Assembly: GCA_002422425.1 (NCBI GenBank) | Contig: DIVG01000030.1 | Span: 11,445-47,476 of the forward strand | DNA length: 36,032 nt | Direction: 5' to 3' | From: Akkermansiaceae bacterium UBA6138 | Lineage (GTDB): Bacteria > Verrucomicrobiota > Verrucomicrobiia > Verrucomicrobiales > DEV007 | Notes under the pieces: model-generated | What the model saw: the letters and a program-made list of their open reading frames with translations, nothing else | What the model was told of the DNA's origin: nothing | The model's database searches: none | Made by a program: the position numbers and the translations under genes | Shown here: piece after piece, positions 8,655-17,055 of the stretch | Position numbering within the stretch: the first letter of the stretch is position 1 | How the letters are laid out: every line of letters begins with the position of its first letter

Positions 8655-9455
8655 ATGAAACGTCTCCTCCTGCTTTTTTTTGCGCTCGCACTGCTCGTCA
8701 TCGTGCCTTTCCTCATCTGGGGCAAGCACTTCGAACACTCCATGACCCCGGAGGACACCGTCGCCCGGATGCGCGCCGCCGGGGCATGGGCTTGGCTCGT
8801 CGGGGTGGCCCTGCTCGTCATGGATCTCTTTCTCCCCATCCTCGGCACCGTCGTGATGTCGGCGCTGGGGCTTGTCTACGGCTGGGTCCTTGGCGGGATC
8901 ATCGGCTCACTCGGTTCGATCGCGGCAGGTCTCCTCGCCTACGGCCTCTGTTACCGCCTCGGTCGCCGTGCCGCCCGCTTCGTCGCCGGCGAGGAGGGGC
9001 TGCGCGAAGGGGAACGGCTCTTCCATGGCGAGTTGGGCGGCTGGCTCGTCGCCCTCTCCCGCTGGATGCCGGTCCTGCCCGAGGTCGTGGCCTGCCTCGC
9101 GGGGATCTCGCGCATGCCGCTGCGCCGCTTTTTCCCGGCCCTCTGCGCCGGGAGCATCCCGATGGGATTTGTCTTTGCCCGCATCGGTGAGGCCGGCGAG
9201 CATCAGCCCGGACTCGCCCTGCTCCTCAGCGCCGGCTTGCCTCCGCTGATCTGGGGACTCTTCCGCGCGTTTTATCGGCAGCGGGCTAAACGCGGCGAAT
9301 CCGGGGGGGAAGTAGCGCTAAAAAGCGATTTTAGCCCGTCCCTAACAAAAAAAGCGTGCGGGAAAAAGGGTTTTCTGATACAAACCGCGTCCGGCTCCGG
9401 CATCATCACTCCTAAGAAAGCGGTCGAAGCCGGAAAAGACATCAGAATCCAGTGA
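8655..9455 (+). CDS. TVP38/TMEM64 (DedA-like, VTT domain) membrane protein
   Basis: This is an inner-membrane protein of 266 residues. It has an N-terminal hydrophobic helix (5-22) and a VTT domain over about 45-205. The re-entrant core shows DLFLPILGTVVMSALGLVYGWVLGG, then GLCYRLGRRAA, then the conserved SRWMPVLPEVVACLAGISRMPLRRF stretch with its Arg and Pro residues. Relatives are thought to flip or scramble lipids; the exact substrate is unknown. The last 55-60 residues (from about GESGGEVALKSD) are not hydrophobic and do not resemble the family. They are encoded across an inverted repeat at 9282-9338 and may be a recent extension. ATG 8655 sits right before the first helix. Confidence 0.85.
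   Translation: MKRLLLLFFALALLVIVPFLIWGKHFEHSMTPEDTVARMRAAGAWAWLVGVALLVMDLFLPILGTVVMSALGLVYGWVLGGIIGSLGSIAAGLLAYGLCYRLGRRAARFVAGEEGLREGERLFHGELGGWLVALSRWMPVLPEVVACLAGISRMPLRRFFPALCAGSIPMGFVFARIGEAGEHQPGLALLLSAGLPPLIWGLFRAFYRQRAKRGESGGEVALKSDFSPSLTKKACGKKGFLIQTASGSGIITPKKAVEAGKDIRIQ
9282..9338. repeat. Inverted repeat inside the 3' end of the TVP38-like gene
   Basis: CGGGCTAAA at 9282-9290 is the exact reverse complement of TTTAGCCCG at 9330-9338. The loop contains a second small hairpin, CGCT-AAAA-AGCG (9316-9327). It lies where the protein stops resembling its family, so it could be a small inserted repeat or the remnant of a terminator that was later read through. No T-run follows it. Confidence 0.6.
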
Positions 9456-9552
9456 CGAGAAGGGGATTTTTATGCTTGGCGCGGTATCGATTTCGTTGCA
9501 TTGTTCCCGGGGCGCGCGTCCCGGTAAAACACGCGATTCATCAAACAGTTAC

Positions 9553-11823
9553 ATGAGATTTACGAACGGCCTTACAGCGAGTCCGTGCGCGGGCTTCCTC
9601 GCGTTCCTCTTGCTGTTAGTTTCGTCCCTCACCTCACCGGCCCGCTCGCAGGAAAGTCTCGATCCGTCTGACATCTGGTATCGCGGATTTCTTCTCGTTC
9701 AAGCAGCGCAGGAGCTTGAGACTCAGGGCAAATATCTCGACGCCCTTAATAAACTTACCGAAGCGAAGCCCCTCTACGATCACCTCGCCCAGCAATTCCC
9801 CGATTTCCAGCCCGAAATCGTTAAAGACCGCCGCCATGTCATCGCCGAAAAGCGCGATGAACTAAAGGTCGCAATGCGCGCGCCTCAGACTCCGGCAACT
9901 CCCGCCCCGGCGCAGTTGCAAACGATCAATCCCTTTGCCGGGGCGGGACAGACACCCGGACCCGCCATCGCCCCCCCGCCGCTCCCGGGCAGCGGGGCAA
10001 CGAGGCGGACGATGGAGATCACCGGAGGCGAAGGCGAGTTCGCTCTGCCTAGCTGGAATGACGGGGTCAGTCAGGTCCTCCCTCGGGAAACCGCCATCCC
10101 GGGCATGCCCCGCGTCGAGACAACCACTCCGTCGGTCGGCGCTATTGCAAACTCCCTCCATAACGATCTTTCCCAGAAGGATTCCCTCATCGAATGGCTC
10201 AATCAAGAAAACCAGAAGCTGCGAAATGACCTGAAGCAGCGTGAGAATCTTCTCCAGCATGTCAATACGGAGCTCGCCCGCGCCAGGGCGAGCCGCGAGG
10301 AGCTGATGCGGCGCATCAGCGCCGAACAAAACGGGGGCGGCGTCGAGGCCCAGCAGAAAATTGAACAACTCAAGGAACTGCTCACCGACGCTACCAAACA
10401 GCTCCAGGAAGCCGCCGACCGCAACGACCAGCTCGTCGCCGCGATGGAGCAGTCCGAGGCCGAGATGAAAAAGATGCGCAATCGCATGGCCGAGCTGGAG
10501 CGGGAACGGGATAATCTCGTTGAAGTGGTCAACGGCGAGGGCACCGGGGGAAAGGCCCTCAAGGAACTGATGGACCGAAACCGCAAGCTCACCGAGCAAC
10601 TCGACCGTGCCGAGCAGCTCGCGATGAGTCTTTCCGAATTAACTAAGGAAAAGGACGACGACATCGCCCTGCTCAAGAGCGAAGTCACCCGAATCAAGCT
10701 CGAGCGCGACCAGCTCCTCACGGAAAACCAGCGCCATCAGCAGAGCATCGAAGACCTTCAACGTAAGCTTGAATTGCTTTCCGACGGTCTCAGTGAGGCC
10801 GACAAACAGGCCCTCGCGAATGCGAATCCCGTGGAGCGCCAGGAAAACGAACTGCTGCGCTCTATGGTCCTCAAGCAGCTCCGTCGCCAGGCACAGATGA
10901 AGCAGGCGAAGGCACTCCTCCTCTCCCAGCTCGACAAAGTCGGAGCCCGTTCCGACACCCTCATCGGTCTCGTCGAGGACATGGCGCGTGGATCGCAACT
11001 CACCGAGGAAGAAAAAGCTCTCTTCAAGTCGCCACAGTTTGCCGAGATCATTCAGGCCTCGACGGGATCGTCGGGCGACGGGCCCGCGCCGGATGCGTCA
11101 CCGGCCGATTCTGCCGAAGCCGGGACCCCTTCCGGCACCGCGGCGGTGATGTCCGCCACCCTCGTCGCGGCCGGCAGGGGACCGACCCAGGACGGGGCAG
11201 ACCTCGATGGTATCGTCGAAAACCAGAAACTCAGTGTGGAACTTTCTCAAATTGACAAGGCTGCCCGCCTCGATTTCAAAGAAGGTCGCTACAGCGAAGC
11301 CGAGGCCGGCTTTCTCGAATACCTCCGTTACCTCCCCCGCAGCGTCCCGTGCCTCTGCAATCTTGGCGTTCTCAAGATTTCGATGAAAAATTACTCCGAG
11401 GCCGAGTATTACCTCGAGAAAGCCATCGCAATCGAGTCGAACTCCGGGTTGGCGAACTACCTACTCGGGCGCACTTACTTTCTGCAGGACAAACTCGACG
11501 AGGCTCTCACACGACTTGAGACCGGGCTCACTTATGACCCGCAGAATGCCCGGGCCCATAACTGTGTCGGCGTCATTTCCACCCGTAAAGGCTGGGTCGA
11601 CCGGGCCGAGAAGGCCTTCACCAGCGCCGTCTCGATCGACCCCGACTATGGTGACGCCCATTTCAATCTCGCCGTGCTCCACGCCACCAAAGACACTCCC
11701 AACCCGAAAGAGGCTGAGAAACACTACTTTCGCGCCCTCCACCTCGGCATTCCGAGGGATTCCTCAATCGAAGGTTTCCTCAAAGAGTTCGAGGAATCCG
11801 GAGTCTCTGTCGGCATGCGCTGA
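9553..11823 (+). CDS. Exported coiled-coil and TPR protein
   Basis: The protein is 756 residues from ATG 9553. This start puts a signal peptide at the N terminus: a basic MRFTNGL, a long hydrophobic run and a likely cut near ARSQ (residue 37). An in-frame ATG at 9472 would bury that signal. A short helical region (40-105) is followed by a Pro/Ala-rich linker (115-160) and a long charged coiled coil (about 205-490) full of heptad Leu/Glu/Lys. A Ser/Ala/Gly-rich linker follows, then tandem TPR units (about 568-745), recognisable by ALGxxY-type helices such as AEYYLEKAIAIES and AEKAFTSAVSIDPDYGDAHFNLA. It is probably a periplasmic scaffold for protein contacts. No enzymatic motif is seen and no specific role can be given. 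Confidence 0.85.
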   Translation: MRFTNGLTASPCAGFLAFLLLLVSSLTSPARSQESLDPSDIWYRGFLLVQAAQELETQGKYLDALNKLTEAKPLYDHLAQQFPDFQPEIVKDRRHVIAEKRDELKVAMRAPQTPATPAPAQLQTINPFAGAGQTPGPAIAPPPLPGSGATRRTMEITGGEGEFALPSWNDGVSQVLPRETAIPGMPRVETTTPSVGAIANSLHNDLSQKDSLIEWLNQENQKLRNDLKQRENLLQHVNTELARARASREELMRRISAEQNGGGVEAQQKIEQLKELLTDATKQLQEAADRNDQLVAAMEQSEAEMKKMRNRMAELERERDNLVEVVNGEGTGGKALKELMDRNRKLTEQLDRAEQLAMSLSELTKEKDDDIALLKSEVTRIKLERDQLLTENQRHQQSIEDLQRKLELLSDGLSEADKQALANANPVERQENELLRSMVLKQLRRQAQMKQAKALLLSQLDKVGARSDTLIGLVEDMARGSQLTEEEKALFKSPQFAEIIQASTGSSGDGPAPDASPADSAEAGTPSGTAAVMSATLVAAGRGPTQDGADLDGIVENQKLSVELSQIDKAARLDFKEGRYSEAEAGFLEYLRYLPRSVPCLCNLGVLKISMKNYSEAEYYLEKAIAIESNSGLANYLLGRTYFLQDKLDEALTRLETGLTYDPQNARAHNCVGVISTRKGWVDRAEKAFTSAVSIDPDYGDAHFNLAVLHATKDTPNPKEAEKHYFRALHLGIPRDSSIEGFLKEFEESGVSVGMR

Positions 11824-11908
11824 AAATCCGAAAATCTCCCGGCCTTCGGCAGGTCGGCCATCACGCGTGAAGGAAGTGGCGAAACCCGTGAGAGTTCCGG
11901 GGTCCGGC

Positions 11909-12166
11909 CTACGGCGCAATATTATGTGTATTGAAAAAGGCCTGCATCTCCCCGACGTCGAAGTCGGCGAGGAGCAGATCGCCATAAGTCAGCGTCGGCG
12001 CACAGCTCTGGCCGGACAGGTCGCGCATCTCTTCATACATCGCCGGGTTGGCGATGACGTCGATCTCGGTGAAAGTAAAGCCGTCTTTTTTGAGGTAGGC
12101 AATGGCATCGACACACCAGGGGCACCCCGGCTTGATATAGACTTTGAGTTCAGGTTCGGCTGACAT
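11909..12166 (-). CDS. Glutaredoxin
   Basis: This is an 85-residue thioredoxin-fold protein that uses glutathione or another thiol to reduce disulfides in the cytoplasm. The active site is dithiol, YIKPGCPWCVDAIAYL, with both Cys at residues 15 and 18. A conserved cis-Pro region appears as CAPTLTYGD, with an extra Cys before it, and the C-terminal helix is EMQAFFNTHN. The length fits bacterial Grx and NrdH-like proteins. ATG 12166 is the only sensible start. It converges with the TPR gene and is divergent from the FG-GAP gene across 214 bp. Confidence 0.92.
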   Translation of the reverse strand: MSAEPELKVYIKPGCPWCVDAIAYLKKDGFTFTEIDVIANPAMYEEMRDLSGQSCAPTLTYGDLLLADFDVGEMQAFFNTHNIAP

Positions 12167-12251
12167 GACTCAAGTTCGAAGCTTCCTCGCCCTTTGCAAG
12201 CAGCATCACCCCGCCGCGTTTTTTCGGAACAAGGCGACGAAGCTGTCGTCC

Positions 12252-12296
12252 CCGGGACAGATGCCCGGCTTCAATGAGTCTCCTGATGTCCCGGGA
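12252..12296. repeat. Intergenic inverted repeat CCCGGGACA / TGTCCCGGG
   Basis: Nine-base arms at 12252-12260 and 12288-12296 are exact reverse complements around a 27-base loop, and each arm contains the palindrome CCCGGG. It lies between the divergent glutaredoxin and FG-GAP genes. It could be a two-site operator or a hairpin in a leader. The function is unknown. Confidence 0.5.
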
Positions 12297-12380
12297 AGCC
12301 ATTGCGTGATTCGGCGGGGATGACTTTTCCCGCAATTCGTGCTTTATAGGAAGATTGCCGTCTTCCCGCCCCCGCCTGAA

Positions 12381-13517
12381 ATGAAAAACCTCTGCGCCCT
12401 GACCGTCACCTCCCTGCTTACCGCCGCGACCTCCGCCACCCTCGCCTGGGAAAAAATCGTCGTGATGGAAAAGGGACAAAACGTCTCCGCTGTCGGCGCG
12501 GACTACAACGGGGACGGCAGGATCGACGTCATCACGAGCTACGGCGGGCGTGTCAGTCTCTTCCTCGCCCCCGACTGGACCGAGGTCGTGCTCCACCGTT
12601 TACCCAAACTCAACGCGACCTGCATCCACAGCGAGACGATGGATATCGACGGCGACGGCGACATGGACTGGATCGGGAGCGAAGCCCATGGGAAACCCTT
12701 CTGGCTTGAGAATCCCGGCGACGGGTCCGGCGCGTGGGCTGCGCGCATCATCGACCACGACATCCGGGGGATTCACTGCCTCCTCAAGGCCGATGTTGAT
12801 AATGACGGCAAAGACGACCTTATCATCAACAACTTCGAGCCCGAAGGAATCCTCGCCGACTCGATCGCCTGGTTCCGCGTGCCACCGCAGCCACATAAAG
12901 CAGAGCGATGGGAGCGCCATCTCTTCGCTGACAAAGATGCCCGCGGAGGGAGCCACTACTTCGGCTTCGGGGACATCGACGGCGACGGCTGGGGCGAGAT
13001 CGCGGTCGGGGCCAAAGGCGCGCCCTTTGAGGATGGGAACTGGTTTGCCTATTGGAAAAACCCCGGAGCGGAAGCAGTGACGAAACCCTGGAAAAAAAAC
13101 CTCCTTGCCGCGAACCAGCTCGCCGCGACAAACATTCTTCCGGGTGATCTCAACGGAGATGGCAAAGTCGATTTCCTCGCCTCGCGCGGGCACAGCCGGG
13201 GGGTCATCTGGCTCGAGGCTCCCGGCTGGAAAATCCGTGAGATCGATCCCGAGATGAAGTCCCCCCACAGTCTCGTGCTCGCCGATCTCAATGGCGATGG
13301 TCACCTCGACGGAGCCGCCTGCGGATACGAAAGCAAGGTCGTTGCGTGGTATGGAAACGACGGCAAGGGCAACTTCACCCGTCACGTCCTCGACGCGAAT
13401 CAGGAGTCCTACGACCTCCGCGCCATCGACATGGACGGCGACGGCGACCTCGACCTGCTCAATGCGGGAAGGGCGAGCGCCAACGTGGTGTGGTATCGTA
13501 ATCCGTTGAACGATTGA
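12381..13517 (+). CDS. Secreted FG-GAP/VCBS-repeat beta-propeller protein
   Basis: The protein is 378 residues from ATG 12381, which opens a clean signal peptide (MKNLCALTVTSLLTAATSATLA, cut before WEK); an upstream in-frame ATG at 12339 would spoil it. It contains about seven calcium-binding DxDxDG-type loops spaced every 45-60 residues: DYNGDGRID, DIDGDGDMD, DVDNDGKDD, DIDGDGWGE, DLNGDGKVD, DLNGDGHLD and DMDGDGDLD. This spacing matches a seven-bladed propeller of the FG-GAP/VCBS type. Such proteins are exported and act in binding. No catalytic domain or anchor is seen, and the ligand is unknown. A weak hairpin (TTTAGC-CGCAAA-GCTAAA) follows the stop at about 13520. Confidence 0.88.
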   Translation: MKNLCALTVTSLLTAATSATLAWEKIVVMEKGQNVSAVGADYNGDGRIDVITSYGGRVSLFLAPDWTEVVLHRLPKLNATCIHSETMDIDGDGDMDWIGSEAHGKPFWLENPGDGSGAWAARIIDHDIRGIHCLLKADVDNDGKDDLIINNFEPEGILADSIAWFRVPPQPHKAERWERHLFADKDARGGSHYFGFGDIDGDGWGEIAVGAKGAPFEDGNWFAYWKNPGAEAVTKPWKKNLLAANQLAATNILPGDLNGDGKVDFLASRGHSRGVIWLEAPGWKIREIDPEMKSPHSLVLADLNGDGHLDGAACGYESKVVAWYGNDGKGNFTRHVLDANQESYDLRAIDMDGDGDLDLLNAGRASANVVWYRNPLND

Positions 13518-13619
13518 ATTTAGCCGCAAAGCTAAAATTGCCCGGTGAGACTTCTTTTCCCCCTTCAAGGCCCCCTGCCGGTTGACGGGAGGGGTGAGCG
13601 GCGATTCATTGCGGCACAA

Positions 13620-14912
13620 ATGCCTGATCGACACCTTTCCGCCAAACTCTTCCAAGCCGCCAAAGAGGTCATTCCCGGGGGTGTCAATTCTCCGGTGCGG
13701 GCCTTTCGTAACGTGGACGGCGATCCTTTCTTTGTGCAGCGCGCGCGGGGCTGCCGCCTCTGGGACGTCGATGGCAACGAGATGATCGACTATGTCGGGA
13801 CCTGGGGACCGGCGATCCTCGGACATGCGCCCTCGGCGGTGATCGAGGCAGTGCACCAGGCATCCAAAGAGGGGCTCAGCTTCGGTATTCCCAATCGCCA
13901 CGAAGTCGAGATGGCCCGCCTCATCCGCGACTACGTGCCCTCGGTCGAAAAGGTCCGCATGGTCAATAGCGGGACCGAGGCGACGATGAGCGCGATCCGA
14001 CTGGCGCGCGGTTACACGGGACGCGACAAGATCGTGAAATTTGAGGGCTGCTACCACGGTCATGTCGATTCCCTGCTCGTCGCGGCAGGGAGCGGGGCGC
14101 TTACTTTCGGCCAGCCTGACAGCGCGGGCGTGCCGGCCGATCTGGCCAAACTGACCCTCACGGTGCCCTTCAACCGCCCCGAGATCATCGAGGACGTCTT
14201 CGCCAGGCATGGCCATGAGATCGCGGCGCTCATCCTCGAGCCCATCCCCGCGAATGCCGGCCTGATTTTTCCGAAAGAGGGCTTTCTGCAACTGCTCCGG
14301 GATCTCACGACGAAGCACGGCACAGTGTTGATATTTGACGAGGTCATGACCGGATTCCGCCTCGCCCGGGGCGGGGTGCAGGAGCGGGTCGGAATCACAC
14401 CGGATCTCACCGCGTTGGGGAAAGTGATTGGCGGGGGGCTCCCTGTCGGGGCTTTCGGCGGCCGGGCGGAGATCATGGACCTGCTCGCTCCCGACGGTCC
14501 GGTCTACCAGGCGGGCACCCTCTCGGGAAATCCGCTCGCGCTGGCGGCGGGGCTCACCCAGTTAAAAGAAATGGAGCGTCTCGACGGCTGGAACCGGCTC
14601 GAAGAGATCGGTCAGCTCTTTGAAGACGGCGTCCGGGAGACTCTGCGCGAACTCGGCCGCGATCTCACCTTAAACCGCATCGGTTCGATGTTCTGCCTCT
14701 ATTTCACCGAAAGGGAAATTACTAATGTCGAAGACGTCAAAAAATCCGATTTCGAGGCCTTCCGCAAGTTCTTCTGGGCGGCCCTTGATCGCGGTGTCTA
14801 TTTTGCCCCCTCCCCGTATGAGGCCGGTTTCATCTCCCTTGCTCATGGAGCCGGGGACATTGAAAAGACCGCTGAAGTGACAAAAGCGGCACTGAAAATA
14901 GCACTGGCGTGA
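13620..14912 (+). CDS. hemL: Glutamate-1-semialdehyde 2,1-aminomutase
   Basis: It converts glutamate-1-semialdehyde to 5-aminolevulinate with PLP, the second step of the C5 tetrapyrrole pathway, in the cytoplasm. From ATG 13620 the protein is 430 residues, the usual length, and begins MPDRHLSAKLFQAAKEVIPGG. Key motifs are PGGVNSPVRAF, VNSGTEATMSAIRLARG, the GCYHGHVDSLL loop, FDEVMTGFR with the PLP-contacting Asp, and the Schiff-base Lys268 in ALGKVIGGGLPVGAFGG. GTLSGNPLA closes the site. An upstream in-frame ATG (13545) would add 25 residues foreign to the family. The neighbours have no evident link to haem synthesis. Confidence 0.96.
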   Translation: MPDRHLSAKLFQAAKEVIPGGVNSPVRAFRNVDGDPFFVQRARGCRLWDVDGNEMIDYVGTWGPAILGHAPSAVIEAVHQASKEGLSFGIPNRHEVEMARLIRDYVPSVEKVRMVNSGTEATMSAIRLARGYTGRDKIVKFEGCYHGHVDSLLVAAGSGALTFGQPDSAGVPADLAKLTLTVPFNRPEIIEDVFARHGHEIAALILEPIPANAGLIFPKEGFLQLLRDLTTKHGTVLIFDEVMTGFRLARGGVQERVGITPDLTALGKVIGGGLPVGAFGGRAEIMDLLAPDGPVYQAGTLSGNPLALAAGLTQLKEMERLDGWNRLEEIGQLFEDGVRETLRELGRDLTLNRIGSMFCLYFTEREITNVEDVKKSDFEAFRKFFWAALDRGVYFAPSPYEAGFISLAHGAGDIEKTAEVTKAALKIALA

Positions 14913-15060
14913 CGATTTGATCGCGGCGAACCTGAGCCCGCCTGTTTTCCGAAGCAGGAACTATCGGTGAGACTCCGGGCATCCATGATCGACCCCTTCG
15001 GGAACGGCCTGGAAGCGAGCCGGCGCAAGGCAAGACAACATCCCTTTTAAAGTCCGTAGA

Positions 15061-17055
15061 ATGAGTGAGAAGGACAAACCCCTGGAATTTTCCGCACGCG
15101 ACCTGATGCCCGACTGGGCGCAGGATTCAAAATCAACCCCCGACAAAACTTTCGCCAAGCGCTTCGAACACGACGACGGCGGGGGAGAAAGGCGCGGCAG
15201 CGGGCGGCGTGATGACAGGCACGGGGGCGGCTTCGCCGGTCGCGGTGAACGTCGTTTCGGCGGTGGTGGCGGCCAGGGCGGAAGCGCCGGTCGTGATGAC
15301 CGTCGCGGCCCGCGTCCCGAGGGTCGTGGTCCCGATCGCGGAGGCGATCGTCGCGGTGGCGGAGGCGATCGTCGCGGTGGCGGAGGCGATCGTCGCGGTG
15401 GCGGAGGCGATCGGCGCGGTGGCGGAGATCGCGACTTCCGTGACAGGCCGCGCGAAGACATGCCGGCACCCGGGATCATTGCCGCGATCGAACCCTCCAA
15501 GCCCGCTATCGAAGGGCTCACAAAGCACATCAAGGAGACGCTGCGCGCTTTCCCCATGGCCGATCTTGCGAAGATGATCCTGAACGCTCGCGAGCGCTAT
15601 CAGGTGCGCTTCAAAGCGCAGGATGACCAGCGCCTCTACCGTTGTCCCGCCGACGGGTCGGTCTGGCTGAGCCGCGAAGAGGCTGTCTCCCATCTGCTCA
15701 ACGGCCCGGCACTCGAGAATTTTTACGTTGCCGAAGACGTCGAAGTGGTCGCACCCACGGGGAACTTCACCGTCGTGGCGGTGTGCGGTCTCAGCGGCAC
15801 GATCCTCGGTCCGCCGAATCACCACGAATACCAGCGCAATATCGCGCGTCTCCATCAGGAGCGATTTCCCAACATGTCGCTCGAGCGCTACAAGTCCCGC
15901 ATCCAGATGGAGAACGGCGAGGAGGCGATCGAGCGCTGGAAAGAGCAGGTCAGTCGCGCCCGCCACTGGCGTCTCAAATCCGACGTCGTCGTCGAAGTGA
16001 AGGCGCCCGCAGAGAAGCCGGCCGCAGTCGAGGAAGTCGCTGGTGAGGCCACCGAAGAAGTCTCCGCCGATGCTGTCGAGGAAACTCCCGCAGCGGAAGC
16101 CGAAGCGAACACCAAAGAAACGGCTACCGAAGCGGTTACCGAGGAAGCGGTCGTAGCCGAGCCGGCCGCAGAAGAGATCGAAGATGTCGAGGGCGGAAGC
16201 GAAAGCGACGAAGCCCCTTCGGATGAATCCGAATCCGGCGATGAGGCAGCGGAAGCTGCCGACCCTAAAGCCGACGGTCTCGTGATCAGGTCAATCGAGG
16301 AGCTCTCACGCCATTTCCGTCAGCATTATGCCGACAAGGCCGTTCGCGAGGTGAAGGAGGCGACTGTAGCCGGCGATATCCCGGGCCGCCTTCTCTCCCC
16401 GGGTCTCCTCGCTCACCTCAAGCAGGAGGGGGAGCATCTCCGACGGGGATTTCCTCTGCCGCTTATCCAGACGCTCTGCCGTGATCTCGAGAAAAAAGGG
16501 CTCAAGTTCTTCAAGCGCGGCAAGAAGTCGCTCCACGTCTCCGCCGTCAGGCCGAAGGAGCTCGATCCCACGGTGACGCTGACCGCGCAGATCCAGGAGA
16601 TCGTCGATTTTGTCATCGCCACACCGCGAACGACGGTTGCGGCGATGCTCGAGGCTCTCGTCCCCGATTTTAAAGCGACAGGAAATGCCGAAGGCGAAGC
16701 TGTGACCGAAGCGGTCGACCTGTCCGAGGATGCTAAGACCGCCCTGAAGAATCTCCGGTGGCTTACCTCAGAGGGTTACCTGCTGGAGTTTCCCGACACC
16801 AGTATCGCAATCGGCCGGGTTCCACGGAAGGAAGAGGTCGAGAAAGCGGCTCCGGCGAAGAAAACGGCATCGAAAAAGAAAAAGCCCGCTGCGGCTCTCA
16901 CTGCTCCGGTGCCGGAAACGCTCGCCCCTTCTTCGGAAAATGCCGGGGATGAAGTCGATTCTTCGGATCCGCCTGTTGCCCTCGATGCCCCCGGGGAAGC
17001 CCCCCGCAAATCCGGCGAACTCCCCGAAACAGTGAATCCCGTCGATACTCTCTGA
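15061..17055 (+). CDS. RGG-rich, acidic-linker protein of unknown function
   Basis: The protein is 664 residues; I cannot assign a known function. The N terminus (about 30-140) is Arg/Gly/Asp-rich, with four repeats of the unit GGDRRGG encoded by a 21-bp tandem DNA repeat. Such RGG tracts usually bind RNA or drive condensation. A folded region (about 150-315) contains FKAQDDQRLYRCPADGSVWLSREEAVSHLL and CGLSGTILGPPNHHEYQRN. A strongly acidic, Ala/Glu-rich linker (about 320-405) follows. A second helical region (about 410-590) contains PLPLIQTLCRDLEKKGLKFFKRGKKS, which looks winged-helix-like. The tail is Lys-rich, then Pro/Ser-rich. RNA- or ribosome-related work is an inference from composition only. 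No signal peptide is present. Its stop abuts the stop of the opposing YugP-like gene. Confidence 0.85.
   Translation: MSEKDKPLEFSARDLMPDWAQDSKSTPDKTFAKRFEHDDGGGERRGSGRRDDRHGGGFAGRGERRFGGGGGQGGSAGRDDRRGPRPEGRGPDRGGDRRGGGGDRRGGGGDRRGGGGDRRGGGDRDFRDRPREDMPAPGIIAAIEPSKPAIEGLTKHIKETLRAFPMADLAKMILNARERYQVRFKAQDDQRLYRCPADGSVWLSREEAVSHLLNGPALENFYVAEDVEVVAPTGNFTVVAVCGLSGTILGPPNHHEYQRNIARLHQERFPNMSLERYKSRIQMENGEEAIERWKEQVSRARHWRLKSDVVVEVKAPAEKPAAVEEVAGEATEEVSADAVEETPAAEAEANTKETATEAVTEEAVVAEPAAEEIEDVEGGSESDEAPSDESESGDEAAEAADPKADGLVIRSIEELSRHFRQHYADKAVREVKEATVAGDIPGRLLSPGLLAHLKQEGEHLRRGFPLPLIQTLCRDLEKKGLKFFKRGKKSLHVSAVRPKELDPTVTLTAQIQEIVDFVIATPRTTVAAMLEALVPDFKATGNAEGEAVTEAVDLSEDAKTALKNLRWLTSEGYLLEFPDTSIAIGRVPRKEEVEKAAPAKKTASKKKKPAAALTAPVPETLAPSSENAGDEVDSSDPPVALDAPGEAPRKSGELPETVNPVDTL
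15340..15423 (+). repeat. Four tandem 21-bp repeats encoding an RGG tract
   Basis: The unit GGAGGCGATCGTCGCGGTGGC occurs three times exactly (15340-15360, 15361-15381, 15382-15402) and a fourth time with one T-to-G change (15403-15423). The unit is seven codons long, so copy-number change keeps the reading frame. It is a likely site of slippage and length variation among strains. Confidence 0.95.

Noticed and set aside
12600..14318. 572-codon minus-strand open frame across the FG-GAP and hemL genes
   Set aside because: It spans two well-supported genes in antisense and shows no family motif.
14985..15050. Small open frame of 21 codons between hemL and the RGG gene
   Set aside because: No ribosome-binding site, no recognisable peptide features; length is expected by chance.
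15340..15423. Tandem repeats as a CRISPR array
   Set aside because: Units are contiguous with no spacers and are in frame within a coding region.
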